This document shows, piece by piece, positions 45,765 through 54,906 of a stretch of DNA of 64,000 nucleotides (position 1 is the first letter of the stretch; every line of letters starts with the position of its first letter). Position numbers and translations under genes: made by a program. Source of the DNA: Nocardia sp. NBC_00508 (lineage in GTDB: Bacteria; Actinomycetota; Actinomycetes; Mycobacteriales; Mycobacteriaceae); the NCBI RefSeq assembly GCF_036346875.1, contig NZ_CP107852.1:2852001-2916000 (forward strand), read 5' to 3'. Under the pieces are notes generated by a model. The model did not search any database and had not been told where the DNA came from. It saw nothing but the letters and a program-made list of their open reading frames with translations.

Positions 45765-46060
45765 AGGCGTACCTCCGCCTTCGCTCCGGCCATGCGCGGG
45801 CTGAGGACGGACCGCGTCCGACCGCGTTGATCAGGCGTACTCCGCCTTCGCTCCGGCCATGCGCGAGCCGAAGACGGACAGCTTCCCACCGCGTTGATCA
45901 GGCGTACTCCGCCTTCGCTCCGGCCATGCGCGAGCCGAAGACGGACAGCTTCCCACCGCGTTCATCAGGCGTACTCCGCCTTCGCTCCGGCCATGCGCGA
46001 GCCGAAGACGGACAGCTTCCCACCGCGTTCATCAGGCGTATGCAGGCCGAAGACCGACTG
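45765..46060 (+). repeat. 67-bp tandem repeat array (family C), four units plus a fragment
   Basis: Units start at 45765 (68 bp, slightly divergent), 45833, 45900 and 45967 (67 bp each, virtually identical) with a broken fifth at 46034. Each begins aggcgtactccgccttcgct and ends caccgcgttgatc or ttcatc. The array lies between DUF2516 and the hbhA terminator. A single related copy is at 34032. Confidence 0.92.
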
Positions 46061-46077
46061 CGCCCATCAGCAGCAAC

Positions 46078-46106
46078 GCCCCCGTACACCAGGGGTGCAC
46101 GGGGGC
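46078..46106 (-). terminator. Terminator hairpin downstream of hbhA
   Basis: Stem GCCCCCGTGCACC paired with GGTGTACGGGGGC (one mismatch) with a 3-nt loop, minus strand, 24 nt after the hbhA stop, followed by GTTGCTGCTG. Confidence 0.65.
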
Positions 46107-46130
46107 GTCGAACGGATTGTCCGCCGGGCG

Positions 46131-46793
46131 TCAGTCCTTCTTCGGAGCCGCCTTCTTGGCGGGAGCCTTCTTGGCCGCGGTGGTGGCCTTCTTGACCGGA
46201 GCCTTCTTCGGCGCGCCGTTCGCGGCGGGGGCCGGTGTGGACTCGGTGGTCACGTCGACGACTTCGGCTTCGACGACCGGATCCGCCTCGGCGTCGTCCT
46301 CGGCCTTGGCCGGGCGGCCGAGCAGCCCGTTGACGCGCTCGAGCACGTCCTCGGCGCGGGTCACCGCGTCGCCGTAGAGGGTCTCGACCTTGCCGATCCG
46401 CTCCTCGACACGTTCGTTCGCACGCAGCCGATCGATGGTCTCCTCACCGCGAACGGCGAGGTCGGCGTAGATGTCGAGCGCCTGGCGGTAGTACTTCTCG
46501 GCCAGCGCGCGCAGTTCCTCGGGGGTGAACCTCTCGCGCAGCTCGGCGAGGTCGTCCGGCAGCTCCGAAGGCAGCCCGGACAGCCGCTCGCGCAGCGACT
46601 CGAACTGGGTCTGCACCTCGGTGGGCACGTTGGCGAAGCGCTCGCGCGCCTCCTCCACCCGGGTCTGGACATCAGTGGCGGCCGCACGCTCGCGAACCTG
46701 CGCGACGACGTCGTTGACGGCGGCGTAGAGGGCATCACCCGCGCCGACGGTGGCGAGTAGGGGCTTGGTCACGGTGGCGTTCTTCTCGGTCAT
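46131..46793 (-). CDS. hbhA: Heparin-binding haemagglutinin (HbhA-like adhesin)
   Basis: 220 residues. A long helical coiled-coil region (about 25-150, heptad-rich: EEARERFANVPTEVQTQFES, LERVNGLLGRPAK) and a C-terminal Lys/Ala/Pro-rich tail (KKAPVKKATTAAKKAPAKK) of the type that binds heparan sulphate. No signal peptide, as in mycobacteria. ATG overlaps the XRE stop (ATGA). It also may affect lipid-droplet or membrane organisation, as reported for mycobacterial HbhA. Confidence 0.93.
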   Translation of the reverse strand: MTEKNATVTKPLLATVGAGDALYAAVNDVVAQVRERAAATDVQTRVEEARERFANVPTEVQTQFESLRERLSGLPSELPDDLAELRERFTPEELRALAEKYYRQALDIYADLAVRGEETIDRLRANERVEERIGKVETLYGDAVTRAEDVLERVNGLLGRPAKAEDDAEADPVVEAEVVDVTTESTPAPAANGAPKKAPVKKATTAAKKAPAKKAAPKKD

Positions 46794-47296
46794 GGTGTTT
46801 CGTTCTCCTGGCGTGGCGGAGTGTCGGTTGTGGTGCGCGGAACGTCGCTGTCCCAAACGTCCCCCCCTGCCTCGTTTCCTCCGTTTTCCCGGCGAAACGA
46901 TTCATAGATGTCCAGCAGCACCTGCTTTTGCCGCTCACTGATCGACGTGTCGGCAAGCAGGGCGTCCCGGACCGGACTGTGCGCTCGCTGCTCGAGATAG
47001 CCAGCCCGTACGTACAAGACCTCCGAGGAGACCCGCAGCGCCTTGGCGATCTGCGTAAGCACTTCGGCGGACGGATTGCGCAGTCCGCGCTCGATCTGAC
47101 TGAGATACGGATTGCTCACCCCCGCCAGCTGGGCGAGCTGACGCAGCGAGACTTGCGCGGCTTCTCGCTGCGCCCGGATGAAGCCTCCGATGTCGTGCGC
47201 CGCACTGGCGACGCGACCCCCTCGTTCGCCGACGTCGGACGAGTGCTCATCCGGTCTGTCGGTGTACTCGGCGGAAACCTCGGGCTGGTCTGCCAT
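46790..47296 (-). CDS. XRE-family transcriptional regulator
   Basis: 168 residues. HTH region IGGFIRAQREAAQVSLRQLA, then GVSNPYLSQIERGLRNPSAE; a C-terminal helical domain (SISERQKQVLLDIYESFRRE). Upstream of and coupled to hbhA; equivalent to Rv0474. Likely regulates this small operon. Confidence 0.9.
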   Translation of the reverse strand: MADQPEVSAEYTDRPDEHSSDVGERGGRVASAAHDIGGFIRAQREAAQVSLRQLAQLAGVSNPYLSQIERGLRNPSAEVLTQIAKALRVSSEVLYVRAGYLEQRAHSPVRDALLADTSISERQKQVLLDIYESFRRENGGNEAGGDVWDSDVPRTTTDTPPRQENETP

Positions 47297-47400
47297 CACT
47301 CACCTTCTGGCGGTTGTACGGGTTCGATTCTAAATCAGGGTGCTAGCTATTGCAAGCAGCGTGCTAGCAGAGTCTCGGCAAACGGACCGCGCACCGCGGA

Positions 47401-48735
47401 TCAGCCGCCGAACATCAGCTGGGAGATCGTGTAGATCGCCAGTCCGGCAAGGGAACCGACCACGGTGCCATTGATGCGGATGAACTGCAGATCCCGGCCG
47501 ACCTGCAATTCGATCTTCTTGCTCGCTTCGTCGGCGTCCCACCTGGCAACCGTGTCGGTGACCAGGGTGCTGATCTCACCCGCATAGTTCTCCACCAAGT
47601 ACCGGGCGCCTCGGTCGATCCAACCGTCCACCTTCGCGCGCATTTCGGCCTCGTCGCGCAATCGCTCGCCGAGCTGCTGGACGTTTTCGGCGACCTTGCG
47701 CCGCAGCGTGCTGTTCGGGTCGTCGGCAGACTCCAGGATCAGCCGCTTGGCCGCCCGCCACGTGGCCTCGGCCATGCCGGTGATTTCCTCCCGGCCCATG
47801 ATCTGTGCCTTGACGCGCTCCGCCTTCTTGATCATGGCGTCGTCGTATTGCAGGTCTTCGGCGAATTCCTCCAGGAACCGGTTCGCCGCCAGCCGAACCT
47901 CATGGTCGAGATTGGAGCGGACCTTCCAGGTGAACTCGACCAGCTCGCGGTAGATCCGCTCGGAAAGCAGGATGTTGACGAATTTCGGCGCCCACTGCGG
48001 CGCGTCCCGCAGCACGATCCGATCGATCGTCTCCTGCGAGCCGAGCGCCCACTGGTGCGCGCGCTCGGCGAGCAGGTCCAGCAGCGCCTGCTGCCGGTTG
48101 TCGGCGAGCAATTCCGCCAGCACCCGCCCGATCGGCGGACCCCACAGCGGCTCGGCGATCCGCTTGACGATGGTGTTGTCGATCACCTGCTGCACGTCCT
48201 CGTCACGCAGGACCCCGACGACGGCGCGCAGAATCGTCGAACTCTCTTGCGCCACCCGGGCTGCGTGGCCGGGATCGGCCATCCAGCGCCCTACCCGCCA
48301 GGAGACCTGCGCGGAGTTCACTTTCGCCGAAACTACTTCCGGTGCAAGGAAATTCGTGCCGACGAAGGTGCCGAGACTGGCACCGAGCTGGTCCTTCTTG
48401 CGCCGGATGATCGCGGTGTGCGGAATGGGCAGGCCGAGCGGGTGCCGGAACAGCGCGGTGACCGCGAACCAGTCCGCCAGCGCCCCGACCATGCCCGCCT
48501 CCGAGGCGGCCCGCAGGTAGCCGACCCAGTCTCCGCCCGCGTGCCGCGATTCGATCCAGCGGCAGAACAAGTAGATCGCGGTGGCCAGCGCCAGCATGCC
48601 GGTGGCGAGCGCCTTCATTCGCCACAGGTCGCGACGCTTGGCCGCCTCGTCGAGCACGGCGGCGAAGCCGAGGGGCGCGGCGGCAGGCGCGGCGTGGGCG
48701 TCCAGCACCGCGGTGTTGCCGGGAGCTTTCTCCAT
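47401..48735 (-). CDS. DUF445 family membrane protein
   Basis: 444 residues. N-terminal helices (MKALATGMLALATAIYLFC; AGMVGALADWFAVTALFRHP) carry the DUF445 signature GALADWFAVTALFRHPLGLP; a long helical middle region and a C-terminal helix (NGTVVGSLAGLAIYTISQLM) follow. Equivalent to Rv0473. Function unknown. Confidence 0.9.
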   Translation of the reverse strand: MEKAPGNTAVLDAHAAPAAAPLGFAAVLDEAAKRRDLWRMKALATGMLALATAIYLFCRWIESRHAGGDWVGYLRAASEAGMVGALADWFAVTALFRHPLGLPIPHTAIIRRKKDQLGASLGTFVGTNFLAPEVVSAKVNSAQVSWRVGRWMADPGHAARVAQESSTILRAVVGVLRDEDVQQVIDNTIVKRIAEPLWGPPIGRVLAELLADNRQQALLDLLAERAHQWALGSQETIDRIVLRDAPQWAPKFVNILLSERIYRELVEFTWKVRSNLDHEVRLAANRFLEEFAEDLQYDDAMIKKAERVKAQIMGREEITGMAEATWRAAKRLILESADDPNSTLRRKVAENVQQLGERLRDEAEMRAKVDGWIDRGARYLVENYAGEISTLVTDTVARWDADEASKKIELQVGRDLQFIRINGTVVGSLAGLAIYTISQLMFGG

Positions 48736-48954
48736 ACCTCCCATTCTGCTGTGCCGACAGGTGGGGGCGAGTCGGCGAGTGACTCTCGACACGCCAGGCG
48801 TGCCCGACGCTGTGGTTCCTGCCGCATCCGGGCTCAAACCCGCATATCACGGGTATTCGGGACCTAAGCTGGTAGTCACCGGAGCAAGTTACGAACGAGG
48901 GAGCCCACGCTGTCCACCGAAGACCTTGTCGACATCGGCGAGCGACCGACGGCG

Positions 48955-49638
48955 GTGCGCGGCGGCCGGATGGATGGCCGCAAGCGCCGGTGGCGGCAAC
49001 ACAAGATCGACCGCCGCGAAGAGCTCGTCGACGGTACCCTCGCTGCGGTCCGCGCCCGCGGAAGCAGCGCGGGCATGGACGAGATCGCCGCGGAGATCGG
49101 CGTCTCCAAGACCGTGCTGTACCGCTACTTCTCCGACAAGAACGACCTGGTCCACGCGACCATGCAGCGATACATCGAGACCACGCTGATGCCGCGGGTG
49201 TACGGCGCGATCAGCCTGGACGCCGATGAGTATCAGCTGGTCCGCTCGGCGCTCGCCGAGTACGTCGGCACCGTCGACGAGGACCCGGAGGTCTACCGCT
49301 TCATCATGGGCAACGGCTCGGCCGATCAGTCCTCGCTGGCGGAGTTCGAGAAGCTGTTCGCCGAGGTGGTGTGCACCGTGATCACCGAGCGCGCCCTGGA
49401 GCGCGGCGTCCGGACCGAGGGTGCGGCACTGGCCTCGTATGTGCTGGTCGGAGGCATCCAGCTGGCGACGCACTGGTGGACGACGAACAAGTCGCTGTCC
49501 CGCGAGGACGTCATCGATTACCTCACCATGCTGGCCTGGAGCGCCATCGAGGGTATGGCCCGCGCGGGCGGTTCACCGGCAGCGTTCAACGCGCAGCCGC
49601 ATGTGCTGCCCTCCCCCGATTCGCCTGCGGGAGACTGA
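48955..49638 (+). CDS. TetR-family transcriptional regulator
   Basis: 227 residues from GTG 48955. N-terminal TetR HTH: RREELVDGTLAAVRARGSSA, GMDEIAAEIGVSKTVLYRYF. C-terminal ligand domain with one cysteine. The best ribosome site (GAGGGAG, 48897-48903) is placed for an in-frame CTG at 48910, 6 nt downstream, which would add 15 residues. Equivalent to Rv0472c. Confidence 0.9.
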   Translation: MRGGRMDGRKRRWRQHKIDRREELVDGTLAAVRARGSSAGMDEIAAEIGVSKTVLYRYFSDKNDLVHATMQRYIETTLMPRVYGAISLDADEYQLVRSALAEYVGTVDEDPEVYRFIMGNGSADQSSLAEFEKLFAEVVCTVITERALERGVRTEGAALASYVLVGGIQLATHWWTTNKSLSREDVIDYLTMLAWSAIEGMARAGGSPAAFNAQPHVLPSPDSPAGD

Positions 49639-49859
49639 TCCGGCGATCGCCCAGGGTGCTAGCTGAGCCGCTAGCTGAAGTTCATCAGCCCTCTCGACTT
49701 TGCCGAAACGTTGGTTAGTCTGAACCCGAGCGGTGCGCCGAGTGCGCTGCGTCACCGCCGGCGCCGTACTCGACGGCGGTGCGCGGGACGCTACCTGGTC
49801 ACGCGAGTTACCGCCTGCGCGTCCGTCGCTCCGACCGCGGCACCAACGGAGGTACCTCG

Positions 49860-51272
49860 ATGGCGAAGCAAGTACCGACCTCTCGGCTTGCTCGTGGCAC
49901 CAAGCTGGGTGCGGTGGCAGCAAGTTCGGTGCTTCGCACGCAGCGGACCCGGTTGACCATGCGGGGCCGGTCGGAGGCCGTACGGGCGAAAATGGCCGAG
50001 GAATCCATGATTCGCACCACCGAGCAGGTGGTCATGGTGCTGGGCACCATGAAAGGCGTCGCGATGAAGCTCGGGCAGATGATGTCGGTGCTCGACCTCG
50101 ACCTGGTGCCCGAGAACCACCGAGAACGATTCCAGAAACGCCTGGCCGTGCTGCGCAACGCCGCGCCGACGGTCTCCTTCGCGGCCATGCGCGGCGTGAT
50201 CGAGGACGATTTCGGCAAGCCGCTCGACGCGGTGTTCGCCGAGTTCGACGCCGAGCCGGTGGCCGCGGCCTCGATCGGTCAGGTGTATCGAGCGCGGCTG
50301 CACGACGGCCGCCCGGTCGCGGTGAAGGTGCAGTATCCGGGCATCGACGCCGCGGTGCGTGCGGACCTGAAGAACCTCGCGATGTTCCGGCGCGTGCTGC
50401 AATCCGCGATGCCGTGGGTGACGCCCGCGGTGCTGGACGAACTGCGGCTGAACATGGAAGCCGAACTCGACTACCGGGCCGAGGCCGCGACCCAGCTGCA
50501 GATCGCCGAGCTCTACACCGAGCATCCGTTCATCATCGTGCCGCGCTCCCTGCCGGAGTTCAGCACCACTCGGGTGCTGGTCACCGAGTACGTGGAAGGC
50601 AGAGGCTTCGAGGAGATCCGGCAGCTGCCCGAGACCGAACGCAATCGGATCGGCGAGATCATCTACCGGTTCTACGTCGGTTCACTGTTCACCTTCAACG
50701 AGTTCTGCGGCGACCCGCACCCGGGCAACGTGCTGTTGGCCGCGGACGGGCGGGTCGGCTTCCTGGATTTCGGGTTGTTCAACCGGATGGATCCCGATCA
50801 TGTGCGGTTCGAGCTGATCTGTCTGCGCGCCGCCGCCGAGGACCGTGCGGAAGACCTGCGGCAGTTGATGATCCAGCGCGGCGTCATCGATTCGCCGCAA
50901 GAGATCGGCGCCGAGGAGTGCCTCGAATACGTGCTGGCCGCCTCGGAATGGTGCCTGGTCGACGAGGAGCTGACCATCACCCCGGAGCTGGCCAGCGGCG
51001 CGTTCCTGCTCGCGGTCGACCCCAGAGCCAGCGAGTTCACCGGCATGAAGCAGCAGAATCTGCCGCCGGAACACCTGTTCTCGCGCCGCGCCGACTTCCT
51101 GACCTTCGGCATGCTCGGCCAGCTCGGCTGCACCGCGAACTGGTATCGGGTGGCTCGGGAATGGCTGTACGACGAACCACCGGTCACCGAGCTCGGTCGC
51201 GCGCATCACGCCTGGCTCGCCGACCATCCGCCTGTCGCGCCGAAGCGGGCGCGGAAGAAGACCACCAAGTAG
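49860..51272 (+). CDS. ABC1/AarF (UbiB-like) atypical kinase
   Basis: 470 residues; ATG 49860 after GGAGG. Hallmarks: KGVAMKLGQMMSV (KxGQ motif), AAASIGQVYRARL (Ala-rich loop), VAVKVQYPG (Lys), GDPHPGNVLL and GFLDFGLF (DFG). These kinase-fold proteins are ATPases linked to quinone/isoprenoid lipid metabolism. A basic tail (KRARKKTTK) ends the protein. Confidence 0.92.
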   Translation: MAKQVPTSRLARGTKLGAVAASSVLRTQRTRLTMRGRSEAVRAKMAEESMIRTTEQVVMVLGTMKGVAMKLGQMMSVLDLDLVPENHRERFQKRLAVLRNAAPTVSFAAMRGVIEDDFGKPLDAVFAEFDAEPVAAASIGQVYRARLHDGRPVAVKVQYPGIDAAVRADLKNLAMFRRVLQSAMPWVTPAVLDELRLNMEAELDYRAEAATQLQIAELYTEHPFIIVPRSLPEFSTTRVLVTEYVEGRGFEEIRQLPETERNRIGEIIYRFYVGSLFTFNEFCGDPHPGNVLLAADGRVGFLDFGLFNRMDPDHVRFELICLRAAAEDRAEDLRQLMIQRGVIDSPQEIGAEECLEYVLAASEWCLVDEELTITPELASGAFLLAVDPRASEFTGMKQQNLPPEHLFSRRADFLTFGMLGQLGCTANWYRVAREWLYDEPPVTELGRAHHAWLADHPPVAPKRARKKTTK

Positions 51273-51308
51273 CCGCCGACCGGCGGCACCACTGCAGAAC
51301 GGACGACC

Positions 51309-52559
51309 ATGGCAGAAACTCGGGAATTCGACCTCGTTCTCTTCGGCGCGACGGGTTTCGTCGGCAAGCTCACCGCGGAATATCTCGTCGGCGCCGCACC
51401 GGAATCCGCGCGCATCGCGCTGGCTGGACGGTCGCTGGACAAGCTGACCGCCGTGCGTGACGGACTCGGGGCGAAAGCCGCCGATTGGGGCCTGGTTGTC
51501 GCCGACTCGACCGACCAAGCCGCGCTGGACGAACTGGCCGCGCGTACCAAGGTGGTCGTCACCACCGTCGGCCCGTACCTGCGCTACGGGGTGCCGCTGG
51601 TGGCGGCGTGTGCCAAGGCCGGAACCCACTACGCCGACCTCACCGGTGAGCCGCTGTTCATCCGCGACGCCATCGACGCCTACCAGGAGCAGGCCGCCGC
51701 GAGCGGCGCGAAGATCGTGAATTCCTGCGGCTACGACTCGATTCCGTCCGACATCAACGTCTACCAGCTCTACCGCCGCTCGGTCGAGGACAACACCGGC
51801 GAACTGGTCGACACCACAACGGTCGCCTGGCTCAAGGGCGGCGCCAGTGGCGGCACCATCGATTCCGGGCGCGCAATGATGGAGGCGATCGCCGCCGACC
51901 CGGCCAAGGGCGCGGTGCTGTCGCACCCGTATTCGCTGAGCCCGGACAAGTCGCGGGATCCCCAGGTCGGCCGCCAATCCGATCAGGCGCTGTCTCGGGC
52001 GAGCGCGATCGACCCGAGCCTGGACGGCTGGGTGAGCACGTTCGTCATGGCCGCGCACAACACGAAGGTCGTGCGCCGCAGCAACGGATTGCTCGGCTGG
52101 GTGTACGGCAAGAATTTCCGCTACCGCGAGGTGATGAACGCGGGGAAGTCGCGGATCGCGCCGCTGATCGCGGCGGGCATGGCGGGCGGCATCGTGGCGG
52201 GCACGACTGTGGGCGCGTTGCTGTCGCGGTCCTCCGCGGGCCGCAAGGTGCTGGACCGGGTGCTGCCCGCGCCGGGTACCGGGCCGAGCGAAGAAGCCCG
52301 CGCCAGTGGCTGGTTCACCATGAAGACGTTCGCGCACACCACGTCCGGCACGAAATACGTGGCGACCTTCTCCGGCACCGGCGACCCCGGATACAAAGGC
52401 ACCGCGGTGCTGCTCGGCGAGAGCGGCCTGTGCCTGGCGTTCGACACCGACAAGCAACCCGAACTCGCGGGCCTTCTCACACCCGCCGCCGCGATGGGCG
52501 ACGCACTCACCGATCGGCTGCGCGCCGCGGGCATGACCATCACAGTCGACCGTGCCTGA
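51309..52559 (+). CDS. Saccharopine dehydrogenase-like / trans-acting enoyl reductase
   Basis: 416 residues. Rossmann start FDLVLFGATGFVGKLTAEYL, VVTTVGPYLRYGVPLVAACA and CGYDSIPSDINVYQLY; a membrane-associating stretch (IAAGMAGGIVAGTTVGALLS) in the C-terminal half. This pattern is that of the mycobacterial trans-acting enoyl reductase (Rv2953) and Rv2449c family, so it probably reduces acyl chains or lipids. Forms a possible operon with the next methyltransferase (13-nt gap). Confidence 0.88.
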   Translation: MAETREFDLVLFGATGFVGKLTAEYLVGAAPESARIALAGRSLDKLTAVRDGLGAKAADWGLVVADSTDQAALDELAARTKVVVTTVGPYLRYGVPLVAACAKAGTHYADLTGEPLFIRDAIDAYQEQAAASGAKIVNSCGYDSIPSDINVYQLYRRSVEDNTGELVDTTTVAWLKGGASGGTIDSGRAMMEAIAADPAKGAVLSHPYSLSPDKSRDPQVGRQSDQALSRASAIDPSLDGWVSTFVMAAHNTKVVRRSNGLLGWVYGKNFRYREVMNAGKSRIAPLIAAGMAGGIVAGTTVGALLSRSSAGRKVLDRVLPAPGTGPSEEARASGWFTMKTFAHTTSGTKYVATFSGTGDPGYKGTAVLLGESGLCLAFDTDKQPELAGLLTPAAAMGDALTDRLRAAGMTITVDRA

Positions 52560-52571
52560 GGCATACCGCCG

Positions 52572-53204
52572 GTGAATCTCGCTCGCAAAACGATGAATGC
52601 CCCGGCCTTGGCCGCGGTGTACGAACGGGCTTGGCGGCCGACGGTGTTCTATCTCGCCAGCGGACGCACGACCACGTCGGACCGGCGCGACGCGGTCGCC
52701 GCGCTGCGCCTCGGCGGCGCGCAGAAGGTGCTCGATATCGCCTGCGGGCCGGGCAATTTCACCAGGTATCTGAGCGAACGGCTGTCCGGTGACGGTTACG
52801 CGGTCGGCGTGGACTACTCCGCGCCGATGCTGGCACGCGCCGTCACCGACAACGCCGGACCCCGCACCGGGTATCTGCGCGGCGACGCCCGCTTCCTGCC
52901 GTTCACCGACGGGACCTTCGACGCCGTCTGTTGTTTCGGCGCGCTCTACCTCATCCCTGATCCACTGACCGCCACCCGCGAAATGATCCGGGTCCTCGCG
53001 CCCGGCGGCCGGATCGCCATCACCACCAGCCACCGCGGCGACAATCCCATCGGCGATATGAGCCGGGTGGTCGGCAGCTGGAGTGGTCTGCGCGTCTTCG
53101 ACACCAAGACCTTCCCCACCCTCTTCGCCGAGCACGGCCTCGTGGAGATCGATCAGCGCATCCATCGCATGCTGCAGTACGTCAGCGCGACGAAGCCCGC
53201 GTAG
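52572..53204 (+). CDS. Class I SAM-dependent methyltransferase
   Basis: 210 residues from GTG 52572. Motif I VLDIACGPGNFTRYLSER, motif post-I AVGVDYSAPML, motif II FDAVCCFGALYLIPDP and motif III LAPGGRIAITTSH: the UbiE/Methyltransf_11 pattern. Adjacent to the enoyl-reductase-like gene, so a lipid acceptor is plausible. Confidence 0.9.
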   Translation: MNLARKTMNAPALAAVYERAWRPTVFYLASGRTTTSDRRDAVAALRLGGAQKVLDIACGPGNFTRYLSERLSGDGYAVGVDYSAPMLARAVTDNAGPRTGYLRGDARFLPFTDGTFDAVCCFGALYLIPDPLTATREMIRVLAPGGRIAITTSHRGDNPIGDMSRVVGSWSGLRVFDTKTFPTLFAEHGLVEIDQRIHRMLQYVSATKPA

Positions 53205-53323
53205 TCCGGCCGCCCGATCCGTGCTACATCGAGACGCTCACCCTCGCAATGGCTTTCGGATTCACTGGTCGCAGGATCGTGCGCTGGCGCGGTGAATGGG
53301 CAGTTCGCCGAACGCCTTCGGTG

Positions 53324-53509
53324 TCAGGGCGGGGCGATGCCGAGATCGACCATGCGGTGGAGGACAGCGGGAGCGAGTGCCAGCTCGAATTCGGTTCCGC
53401 TGCTTTCGAAGACGAAGGCGAGGTAGTTATCGCGGGGTAGCGGGGCCAGACGGACCGAGCAGTGCTCCCCCACGATCACCCAGCCGCCGATGGTCAACTG
53501 ATCGGACAT
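53324..53509 (-). CDS. Small conserved protein downstream of GntR
   Basis: 61 residues from ATG 53509 with GGGAG at 5 nt. Sequence begins MSDQLTIGGWVIVGEHCSVR and is mainly beta-strand-like. It follows the GntR gene in the same direction by about 60 nt. Function unknown. Confidence 0.6.
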   Translation of the reverse strand: MSDQLTIGGWVIVGEHCSVRLAPLPRDNYLAFVFESSGTEFELALAPAVLHRMVDLGIAPP

Positions 53510-53570
53510 CGCAACTCCCACCCTTCGACGCTTCCGATAAGTGGACTATGCCAGTTGCGATCGAGGGGTG

Positions 53571-54314
53571 TCAATCGCGGAAATCGGCCGCTGAGCTGGT
53601 GGAATACTCCTGCTGGAGGATTCGGTCGCCGGGCGGGTGGACGGCTGCACGGAACTCGAGTGCGACACCGTCGGCGTCGAGGCAGGTGCGATGGACGACC
53701 AGCACCGCGGCCGGGGACAGCAGCGCTAGATGACGACGTTCGTCGGCGGTAGCCAGACGCGCGCCGACGCGCTCGCGCACGACCGCGGTGCCGCGTCCGA
53801 TTGCGGATTCCAGGTAGCGCAAGGCTCCGCCGGGCAATGGTTCGAGAGCGAGCAAGTGAACGGCGGATTCGGCGAACCCATCGGGGTACCAGGAGGTGAT
53901 CAGCGTTGCGGAGCCAGAGGAGTCGATGTTCAACCCTTTTCGCATCACGGCACGCGCGCGGGACGGGCCGAGCGCCTCCGCGACCTCCCGCGGCGCCGCG
54001 ACCACCGCCGCCTCGAGCACCGTCACCGAGTCGTCCGCGGCGAAGGGCGGCCCGTATCGCGGCACGTTCTCCCGCATCAGGGCGCTGCGGTCGCTCACGT
54101 AGGTGCCCGATCCGCGGCGGGACCGGACGATTCCCTGCTGACGCAACGTATTCAGCGCCTTCGCCGCGGTGGGCCGGGCGACCTTCCATCGGGCGGCGAG
54201 CTCTCGCTCGGAGGGCACCTCGGCACCGGGAGCCAGTTCGCCGCGCTCGATGAGCTCGCGCAGATACGCCGAGATCTGCAGGTATTTCGGGAGTGTGTCG
54301 TCGATTTCGGCCAT
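53571..54314 (-). CDS. GntR-family regulator (HutC/UTRA type)
   Basis: 247 residues; second of two ATGs, with GGGGAGG 6 nt upstream. N-terminal winged helix (YLQISAYLRELIERGELAPG, VPSERELAARWKVARPTAAK) and a C-terminal UTRA ligand domain (ARAVMRKGLNI, then VVHRTCLDADGVALEFR). It is divergent from the WXG-like gene pair and may control it. Confidence 0.9.
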   Translation of the reverse strand: MAEIDDTLPKYLQISAYLRELIERGELAPGAEVPSERELAARWKVARPTAAKALNTLRQQGIVRSRRGSGTYVSDRSALMRENVPRYGPPFAADDSVTVLEAAVVAAPREVAEALGPSRARAVMRKGLNIDSSGSATLITSWYPDGFAESAVHLLALEPLPGGALRYLESAIGRGTAVVRERVGARLATADERRHLALLSPAAVLVVHRTCLDADGVALEFRAAVHPPGDRILQQEYSTSSAADFRD

Positions 54315-54474
54315 CATTCGCCTCCCCTGCTTCGCGCCCCATCGGCCAGTCTAACAACGGCGCATCCGATATCCAGGGCCCGGCACCGACGCGGTCCGCG
54401 CCGCGATACCGGGCGGTAGAGTGCGAGTCCAGTACAGCGCGGTACGACAGAACCGAGCGGAAGGGGGCTTCCAG

Positions 54475-54867
54475 ATGGCGGTACCCGATACCGGGCAGGG
54501 GACGGCGCGCAGGCTGTACGCGGCGGCCATTGGCGAGGATGGGGGCGAACCATTCGAGCTGGACAACGCGGTCGCCGAAAATCTCGCCGCCGCATGCGAC
54601 AAGCTGGTCGATGATCTGCGCCGCGCCATGGACAACGGCCAGTTCGTCACGGAGGTGACCGGTTTCCCGAACTTGCCGACCGGACACGCCCTTGCCCGCG
54701 GGTTCACCGACAAGGGCAGGCAATACCTGGACACCCTGGCGGCCTTCCAGGAGACGGCTCTGCTGTTCAAGGCGGCGTATTTGGCTGCGGCGAACCGGCT
54801 GGCCGACGCCGAGGCGGCGAATCAGGCCGCGCTGCGCTTGATCACCGAGTACCTGGAACCCCGATGA
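54475..54867 (+). CDS. Helical WXG100/ESX-associated-like protein
   Basis: 130 residues, predicted helical throughout (DNAVAENLAAACDKLVDDLR, LAAFQETALLFKAAYLAAAN), no signal peptide. Size and amphipathic helices resemble type VII secretion-associated partner proteins of nocardiae, but the WXG motif itself is absent. It precedes the WXG-like gene 54907 by 39 nt. Identification is inference from pattern and context. Confidence 0.55.
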   Translation: MAVPDTGQGTARRLYAAAIGEDGGEPFELDNAVAENLAAACDKLVDDLRRAMDNGQFVTEVTGFPNLPTGHALARGFTDKGRQYLDTLAAFQETALLFKAAYLAAANRLADAEAANQAALRLITEYLEPR

Positions 54868-54906
54868 GCACGCGCCTGTGCGTCGGGACCGACTGAGGGG
54901 GCGATC

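Noticed and set aside
45765-46060. Possible CRISPR array
   Set aside because: The 67-bp units are contiguous with no unique spacers, and no cas genes are present; it is a simple tandem repeat.
50682-53165. An 827-codon open frame on the minus strand
   Set aside because: Antisense to the ABC1 kinase, enoyl-reductase-like and methyltransferase genes, all of which have clear motifs and ribosome sites.
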